A stretch of DNA of 64,000 nucleotides from a virus, in IMG/VR virus record IMGVR_UViG_3300028073_000008, positions 105,156 through 169,155 of that record. The stretch is one strand, 5' to 3'. The position numbers and the translations under genes are program-made. Below the pieces are notes generated by a model. That model was not told the DNA's origin and made no database searches. It was given only the letters and a program-made list of their open reading frames with translations. Of this stretch, positions 59,670 to 64,000 are shown in pieces. Numbering within the stretch: position 1 is the first letter of the stretch; each line of letters opens with the position of its first letter.

Positions 59670-60097
59670 TGAAAGATTGGTTAAAGAAAATCACAGGTAT
59701 TAAACAATTAGAAGAAGAAAAAGCTCGTGCCGAACAAGAACGCACCGAAGCACTTGCTCGTGCGGCTGAAGCGCAGGCTAAAGAGGAAGAAGCTAAACTA
59801 ACTCCTAAAGAACGTGCTACCAAAAAAGGCGAGCCTTGGGTAGCTGTGCTGGATACTAAAGTAAACAAAGATAATATACGTAACGGTTTTTTTGAGCTTG
59901 ACTGGAATGAACAATTCATAGTACAATTAAAGCAAGAAGGATACGGATTTGACGGCGACCTTGATGAAGAAATCGTAGATCGTTGGTTCAAAGATATCGT
60001 TCGAAACATGCTAGCCGACGAAGGACAAGATACTACTCGTGGGGCTGGTTATATCAATGTTGTTCCTATTACTAAAGAAAAGTCTGCTATTTCATGA
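59669..60097 (+). CDS. Conserved phage protein with Glu/Ala coiled coil (142 aa)
   Basis: Starts at the ATG overlapping the queE stop; the frame from 59657 is longer but lacks support. Residues 12-45 form a charged helix (QLEEEKARAEQERTEALARA), followed by a globular domain with DTKVNKDNIRNGFFELDWN and DEEIVDRWFKDIVRNML. The domain is recognisable from T4-like marine phages; its role is unknown. Confidence 0.72.
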   Translation: MKDWLKKITGIKQLEEEKARAEQERTEALARAAEAQAKEEEAKLTPKERATKKGEPWVAVLDTKVNKDNIRNGFFELDWNEQFIVQLKQEGYGFDGDLDEEIVDRWFKDIVRNMLADEGQDTTRGAGYINVVPITKEKSAIS

Positions 60098-61080
60098 ACT
60101 ATATCTTGGTAGATACAGCTAACACTTTTTTCCGTGCTAGACATGTTATCAGAGGTGATGCTGATATTAAAATTGGCATGGCTTTTCATATCACTTTTAA
60201 CAGTATCAAGAAAGCATGGAAAGACTTTAATGGTAGCCATGTTATTTTCTGTTTAGAAGGTCGTAGCTGGCGTAAGGACTATTACGAGCCATATAAGCGT
60301 AATAGAGCAGAAAGTCGTGCTGCGCTAACTGCGTCCGAACAAGAAGAAGATAAATTGTTTTGGGAAGCGTTTGACACGTTTAAAGAATTTATTTCAGATA
60401 AAACAAACTGTACAGTATTACATAATCCAAGGTTAGAAGCAGATGATCTCATCGCTGGTTTTATTCAAAATCATCCTAACGATAACCATATTATTATTTC
60501 TACAGACAGTGATTTCGAACAGATGATCGCCTCGAATGTAAAACAATACAACGGTGTAAGCGAAGTTACTATTTCACATGACGGATACTTTGACAGCAAA
60601 GGTAATAGAGTTAAAGACAAAAAGACAGGTGAAGATAAGGCACCGCCTGATCCACAATGGTTGCTTTTCGAAAAGTGTATGCGAGGAGACACATCTGACA
60701 ATGTCTTTAGTGCTTATCCGGGTGTGCGCACAAAAGGCACAAAAAGTAAAGTCGGTCTGCTAGAAGCATTCGAAGATCGTAACAGTAAAGGATTTTCGTG
60801 GAATAACCTCATGCTACAACGTTGGGTAGACCACGAAGGAAAAGAACACAGAGTTTTGGAAGACTATGAGCGAAATCGTAGACTTATAGATCTTTCATAT
60901 CAACCTGATGATATCAAAGCCATCATCAAAGAAACTATCGATCAAGCTATTGCTGCCGATAAAAATATCAGTCAGGTTGGAATTAGGTTGATGAAGTTTT
61001 GTAATCTGTATGATCTTAAAAAGATCGCAGATCAAGCCAACCTATATGCTGAACCACTCAATGCGAGGTACACACAATGA
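60094..61080 (+). CDS. rnh: RNase H / 5'-3' exonuclease (T4 Rnh-like)
   Basis: A 328-residue FEN-family nuclease that removes RNA primers. Metal-binding acids are visible in LVDTANTFFRARH, FCLEGRSWRKDYYEPYKRNR, RLEADDLIAGFI, IISTDSDFEQMI and MRGDTSDNVFSAYPGVRTKGTKSKV. The KRNR and DLIAGF patterns match T4 Rnh and cyanophage relatives. It completes Okazaki fragment processing along with gp43, gp44 and gp45. Confidence 0.92.
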   Translation: MNYILVDTANTFFRARHVIRGDADIKIGMAFHITFNSIKKAWKDFNGSHVIFCLEGRSWRKDYYEPYKRNRAESRAALTASEQEEDKLFWEAFDTFKEFISDKTNCTVLHNPRLEADDLIAGFIQNHPNDNHIIISTDSDFEQMIASNVKQYNGVSEVTISHDGYFDSKGNRVKDKKTGEDKAPPDPQWLLFEKCMRGDTSDNVFSAYPGVRTKGTKSKVGLLEAFEDRNSKGFSWNNLMLQRWVDHEGKEHRVLEDYERNRRLIDLSYQPDDIKAIIKETIDQAIAADKNISQVGIRLMKFCNLYDLKKIADQANLYAEPLNARYTQ

Positions 61081-61553
61081 CAGAATTACATGCTAAACCA
61101 ATTATCGAAAATAAGTTTTGGATAGTCGAAAAAGATGGCAATAGATTTGCTACACTAAGAAAGAACGAAGATGATCGTTTTGTTCTTAGCAATGAGTCAG
61201 GTGTAAAAATCTATCCTAGTAAAGAAAGCCTAACTAAACAGTTTGGTAAAGATTTTTTTATCGCCAAGATTGTCAAGGAATCTAGAGATTCAGAAGAAAA
61301 CGAAGTACATGGTTTTCCAACTAGCGTCAAGCCACATAACGCCATGTTTGACATACAACGTAAACTACCACTGTTTACCAAAAGTGGCGACAGCAAGAGT
61401 TTATACTGTTCTGGCTACTATGTGATCCGATTCGATAAAGGTTGGGTCAAAAGTTTCTGTCCCAAGTTAATTACTTTACAAAGATACGAGTATAAAGGTC
61501 CATTCAAGACAGAACTGGAAATGAGACAGGTATTAGCAAATGTCTCAAAATAA
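61077..61553 (+). CDS. Conserved T4-like marine phage protein (158 aa)
   Basis: Segments such as KFWIVEKDGNRFATLRKNED, GFPTSVKPHNAMFDIQRKLPLFTKS and YCSGYYVIRFDKGWVKSFCPK are recognisable from cyanophage proteins of unknown function encoded near rnh. Overlaps both neighbours. Confidence 0.75.
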   Translation: MTELHAKPIIENKFWIVEKDGNRFATLRKNEDDRFVLSNESGVKIYPSKESLTKQFGKDFFIAKIVKESRDSEENEVHGFPTSVKPHNAMFDIQRKLPLFTKSGDSKSLYCSGYYVIRFDKGWVKSFCPKLITLQRYEYKGPFKTELEMRQVLANVSK

Positions 61554-61788
61554 ACTACCCGATACCTTTCCTTCTGTAGAAAGATTCATACAGCGTACCA
61601 TACAAGCTGAAAAGACTAATCAGCGAGAGATTCGCATGACTCTAGAAGAAGCTAAGGATATAGTAACTGATCTTAGTATCTTGACTAGTAAATTGGGTAA
61701 ACACATAAAAGAAATACACGAAAAGCTGGATAAAATAGCTGTACAAAGCAATCAAGTGTCTATTAATATGGACGGGGGAACTTTTTAA
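61540..61788 (+). CDS. Small conserved helical phage protein (82 aa)
   Basis: An all-helical protein (FIQRTIQAEKTNQREIRMTLEEAKDI, SKLGKHIKEIHEKLDKI) probably a small coiled-coil. No function recognised. Overlaps the previous gene by 14 bases. Confidence 0.7.
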   Translation: MSQNKLPDTFPSVERFIQRTIQAEKTNQREIRMTLEEAKDIVTDLSILTSKLGKHIKEIHEKLDKIAVQSNQVSINMDGGTF

Positions 61789-61791
61789 CGG

Positions 61792-61829
61792 CATAAATAT
61801 ATGCGTGTATTATAAATCGAGAAACGCAT
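61792..61829 (+). promoter_or_regulatory. Late promoter with start-codon hairpin
   Basis: CATAAATATA (61792-61801) and TTATAAAT (61810-61817) resemble late promoters. ATGCGT (61801-61806) is the exact complement of ACGCAT (61824-61829), which covers the ATG at 61828. Initiation from either promoter would remove part or all of the 5' arm. Confidence 0.55.
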
Positions 61830-62118
61830 GAGTAGACCAAAACCCAAGATACTTTTAGAGTATGCTAATAAAGAAAACTATAAGGTAGAACAGGTTCTTG
61901 AAGCTGAAGCTATCTGGGCGGTCTTTTATAAAGGAAACCCCTTCAATTTAAAGAGCGGTAGTTTGGTAGCCAGTTATCCAGGACCAAAATACAAGAAGGT
62001 AAGTTTTTCTAATCCAGGACACGCTCACAACCTTGCCAAGAAACTGAACAAGATGTTTAAGTCTACCGACTTCCAAGTTGTTAAACTAACATCCGGTGAA
62101 ATTCTTGGCAAACAATGA
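61828..62118 (+). CDS. Conserved phage protein (96 aa)
   Basis: A basic alpha/beta protein with KILLEYANKENYKVEQVLEAEAIWAV, FYKGNPFNLKSG and SFSNPGHAHNLAKKLN, recognisable from T4-like marine phages. Its start codon is part of a hairpin. It overlaps the next gene by four bases. Function unknown. Confidence 0.7.
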   Translation: MSRPKPKILLEYANKENYKVEQVLEAEAIWAVFYKGNPFNLKSGSLVASYPGPKYKKVSFSNPGHAHNLAKKLNKMFKSTDFQVVKLTSGEILGKQ

Positions 62119-62507
62119 ACAAAGATAGATATACCAAAATATTTCTAACTGCGGCTGATTTAGTTTCAGACGATGAAGCCGTAAAGGCAAAAAGAACAGA
62201 ATGGTGGTATAATAATCGAGATCAAGGTGGCCTAAGATTGACAGAAGCAGGGTTGGATTTTGTCATAGAAAAAGCTAAAATAAAAACATACAACATCAAG
62301 TTCCCAGGAACATTTTCAATCACTCCACAAATCTTAGTATGGTTAGATCGTTTCATAGACTGTCCATTTTATCTAACAAAAAAAGACATAACTGTGCTAT
62401 CAGAAAAATCAGCATTTGAATTATATCTATTTTCAGGCGATGTTAAAAAAATGGGATATTCGAAAGCTCTAGCCAAAAGATTAAGCCAAGAATCCCTAGA
62501 ACAATAA
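62115..62507 (+). CDS. Conserved phage protein of unknown function (130 aa)
   Basis: A soluble protein with WWYNNRDQGGLRLTEAGLDFV and LVWLDRFIDCPFYLTKKDITVL segments. Strand-helix alternation suggests a winged-helix-like or small alpha/beta fold. No catalytic motif. Confidence 0.68.
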   Translation: MNKDRYTKIFLTAADLVSDDEAVKAKRTEWWYNNRDQGGLRLTEAGLDFVIEKAKIKTYNIKFPGTFSITPQILVWLDRFIDCPFYLTKKDITVLSEKSAFELYLFSGDVKKMGYSKALAKRLSQESLEQ

Positions 62508-62515
62508 ACATAGGA

Positions 62516-62525
62516 TTTAAATATA
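62516..62525 (+). promoter_or_regulatory. Late-promoter-like motif TTTAAATATA
   Basis: Ends two bases before the ATG at 62528, with another ATG directly after it, and no Shine-Dalgarno sequence. Confidence 0.35.
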
Positions 62526-62527
62526 TC

Positions 62528-62803
62528 ATGATGATAGAGCTCAACCCCCTGAATGTCATACAGGAAAGAAAACTTTCTTGGTGTCCTCCGCATTTTAAAA
62601 CTGCGAAAATAAAAAGCCAAGACACTGGTTGGTGGGCTCTTGGCACGCCAGCCAACGATCTAGAAGACTGGATTACATTCAGATTACAGGGAAGATATTG
62701 TATCATAAACACACCGACAGAATCAGGGGAGCAATCCACTTTTGTTGGTTTTGAAGATGAAAAAGAACTAACATACTTTATGTTGGCTTGCCCACACATT
62801 TAA
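62528..62803 (+). CDS. Small phage protein (91 aa)
   Basis: Short protein with LSWCPPHFKTAKIKS, WWALGTPANDLEDWITFRLQGRY and a Cys near each end. No family recognised. Two successive ATGs (62528 and 62531) can serve as start. Confidence 0.65.
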   Translation: MMIELNPLNVIQERKLSWCPPHFKTAKIKSQDTGWWALGTPANDLEDWITFRLQGRYCIINTPTESGEQSTFVGFEDEKELTYFMLACPHI

Positions 62804-62813
62804 GGAGATAAAA

Positions 62814-63065
62814 ATGGCAGAAGAAAATAATACACAGACTAACGAAGCACAGGCCACTCAGCCTACCAATCAATCGGCTGCGCCTGACTTAACTATCAAC
62901 GATCTCAATGCTGTACGCACCATCCTGGATGTTGCTACTTCGAGAGGTGCTTTTAAAGCGAACGAATTAGAAGCCGTTGGTAAAGTTTATAACAAATTAA
63001 ACAGCTTCTTGGAAAGTGTAACACCAGCTACACCTAATCAAGCAGCACCACAAACCCAAGGATAA
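62814..63065 (+). CDS. Small conserved phage protein (83 aa)
   Basis: The low-complexity Gln/Thr/Ala start and end flank a conserved helical core, LTINDLNAVRTILDVATSRGAF and ANELEAVGKVYNKLNSFLE, recognisable from T4-like marine phages. A strong AAGGAG site precedes it. Function unknown. Confidence 0.72.
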   Translation: MAEENNTQTNEAQATQPTNQSAAPDLTINDLNAVRTILDVATSRGAFKANELEAVGKVYNKLNSFLESVTPATPNQAAPQTQG

Positions 63066-63069
63066 TATC

Positions 63070-63657
63070 ATGACCACAGCACTAAAACACGTGGGGCGAT
63101 TAAAAGATACAAAACAAAAGGTCCTAGTAGTGTTTAAGACCATTCCAGACGATTTCTATAATTGTTTGGTAGCTAGTACATCTAACTTTAATGACGAAGA
63201 TCATAATTCTATCATGACCGTCGTAGAAAGCACACAAGGACAAGATGCTTTTGAATTAGGTGAAGTACTAGCCAATCGTTATTTTAGAGATGGCAGACCC
63301 ATGCTGGCTTCTCTACATCAAGATGGCAAGTTAGTCAAGATTCCTACAAGTAGGATAGAAATGACTCCGACTACTACCGATGTGATCAATTTAGATGAAC
63401 TAAATGTTATGATCGCAGAACAAAGAGGAACACCAGTTCCTAATAAAGGAGTAGAAGTACAAGAATTAGCCAGAGTACAAGACATACCAAATACTGCCGA
63501 TAGCGCACAACCGTTGTCTGATAAAGACCTAGCACGTTCTTATCGCAGTCAAGCTGATGCTATGTATAAAGAAGCAGCCAGACTACGCAAACAAGCAGAC
63601 GAATTAGATCCGCCTGCTAAGAAAACTGTCAAAGCTAAAGAAGAAGTAAGTGCCTAA
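63070..63657 (+). CDS. Conserved phage protein (195 aa)
   Basis: N-terminal beta-rich domain (GRLKDTKQKVLVVFKTIPDD, YNCLVASTSNF) and helical C-terminal (SYRSQADAMYKEAARLRKQADEL) ending in a Lys/Glu-rich tail. Typical of T4-like marine phages; function unknown. It overlaps the next gene by eight bases. Confidence 0.72.
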   Translation: MTTALKHVGRLKDTKQKVLVVFKTIPDDFYNCLVASTSNFNDEDHNSIMTVVESTQGQDAFELGEVLANRYFRDGRPMLASLHQDGKLVKIPTSRIEMTPTTTDVINLDELNVMIAEQRGTPVPNKGVEVQELARVQDIPNTADSAQPLSDKDLARSYRSQADAMYKEAARLRKQADELDPPAKKTVKAKEEVSA

Positions 63658-63964
63658 AAAATTTTTTAAGCCGCCCGCAGATGTCGTCAAGGAGTGGCCC
63701 GAAATATTCGAAGATATGTATATGAGCAGCATGCCTGTAAAATACATACGGGGAGTCGAAATAACATTCGACGACGGAAGAGTTTGGGCCATAGACATCT
63801 CAGAACAGTTAGATTTAAGAGATGAAAAAGAAATCTTAGATAAGCTATTTGCTGCTTTCAAAGACTATCAAGAAGAAATACTAACTGTTAATTTCCAAGT
63901 CGATATTTCAAAATTGAAAACCGACGTAATAGATTCAACGAAAGGCCTATTGGACGACAAATGA
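63650..63964 (+). CDS. Conserved phage protein with GTG start (104 aa)
   Basis: The GTG at 63650 lies within the end of the previous gene; the protein opens PKKFFKPPADVVKEWPEIFED and has YIRGVEITFDDGRVWAIDI. No recognised function. Its stop overlaps the next ATG. Confidence 0.7.
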   Translation: MPKKFFKPPADVVKEWPEIFEDMYMSSMPVKYIRGVEITFDDGRVWAIDISEQLDLRDEKEILDKLFAAFKDYQEEILTVNFQVDISKLKTDVIDSTKGLLDDK

Positions 63965-64000
63965 ATGTTAAACTGGTTTCCTATTCTCAACCAACAGCAG
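63961..64000 (+). CDS. Start of a gene, possibly thymidylate synthase ThyX (truncated)
   Basis: Only 13 codons are in the window (MNVKLVSYSQPTA). The opening resembles phage ThyX proteins, which begin with NVKLISYTQP-type sequence, but this is too short for certainty. The ATG overlaps the upstream stop. Confidence 0.35.
   Translation, partial: MNVKLVSYSQPTA

Overview
The window is a dense, almost gap-free stretch of a large T4-like myovirus genome, probably from a marine or freshwater water-column phage. Three things support this: T4-type replication proteins (DNA polymerase gp43, sliding clamp gp45, clamp loader gp44, RNase H); many small conserved proteins of the kind seen in cyanophage and pelagiphage T4-like genomes; and very long repeat-rich fibre or baseplate proteins. 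Base composition is moderately AT-rich by eye. No rRNA, tRNA, IS element or CRISPR array was seen. No gap exceeds about 120 bases, and most genes overlap or abut. No photosynthesis gene is present in this window. The holin resembles the 3-TM type common in alphaproteobacterial elements, but the host cannot be fixed from the sequence.

Layout. 0-6 kb: end of an unknown gene, a long minus-strand fibre and a plus-strand fibre. 6-9 kb: surface-sugar type enzymes and QueD. 9-12.5 kb: a cytidylyltransferase, the UV endonuclease UvsE, a histone-like tail protein (minus strand), superoxide dismutase, and the Fe-S proteins IscU and IscA. 12.9-25.9 kb: five fibre/baseplate-type genes, one encoding 2510 residues. 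26-30 kb: a DnaE-like fragment, GroES-like co-chaperonin, MazG-like protein, MBD4-like glycosylase, gp44 and PhoH (minus). 30-33 kb: two conserved proteins, a spanin pair and a holin. 33-36.6 kb: DnaJ, peptide deformylase and ClpA. 37-44 kb: a cassette of small proteins and enzymes, many sharing a short N-terminal motif that resembles a T4 capsid-targeting sequence. 44-48.9 kb: GH19 endolysin, DsbA-like protein, gp43 and gp45. 49-60 kb: a nucleotide and 7-deazaguanine region with the DNA transglycosylase DpdA, a T-fold protein, a glycosyltransferase, FolE, phosphoribosyltransferase, HIT protein, two SGNH hydrolases and QueE. 60-64 kb: RNase H, small conserved proteins and the first codons of a ThyX-like gene.

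How the genes work together. FolE, QueD and QueE make 7-carboxy-7-deazaguanine from GTP, and DpdA is the family that inserts 7-deazaguanine bases into DNA. This suggests a guanine-modified genome protected from restriction, although no QueC is visible here. A host-takeover layer covers protein folding and turnover (DnaJ, GroES-like, deformylase, ClpA with an intact ClpP-docking IGF tripeptide) and Fe-S assembly (IscU, IscA, ErpA-like).

Regulation. Many transcription units follow a late-promoter-like motif (consensus near GATAAATA). At several genes an inverted repeat links the promoter with the start codon, so read-through RNA would hide the start and promoter-initiated RNA would not. The DNA polymerase start is preceded by two tandem hairpins with nearly identical 8-base loops, which look like an autoregulatory operator.
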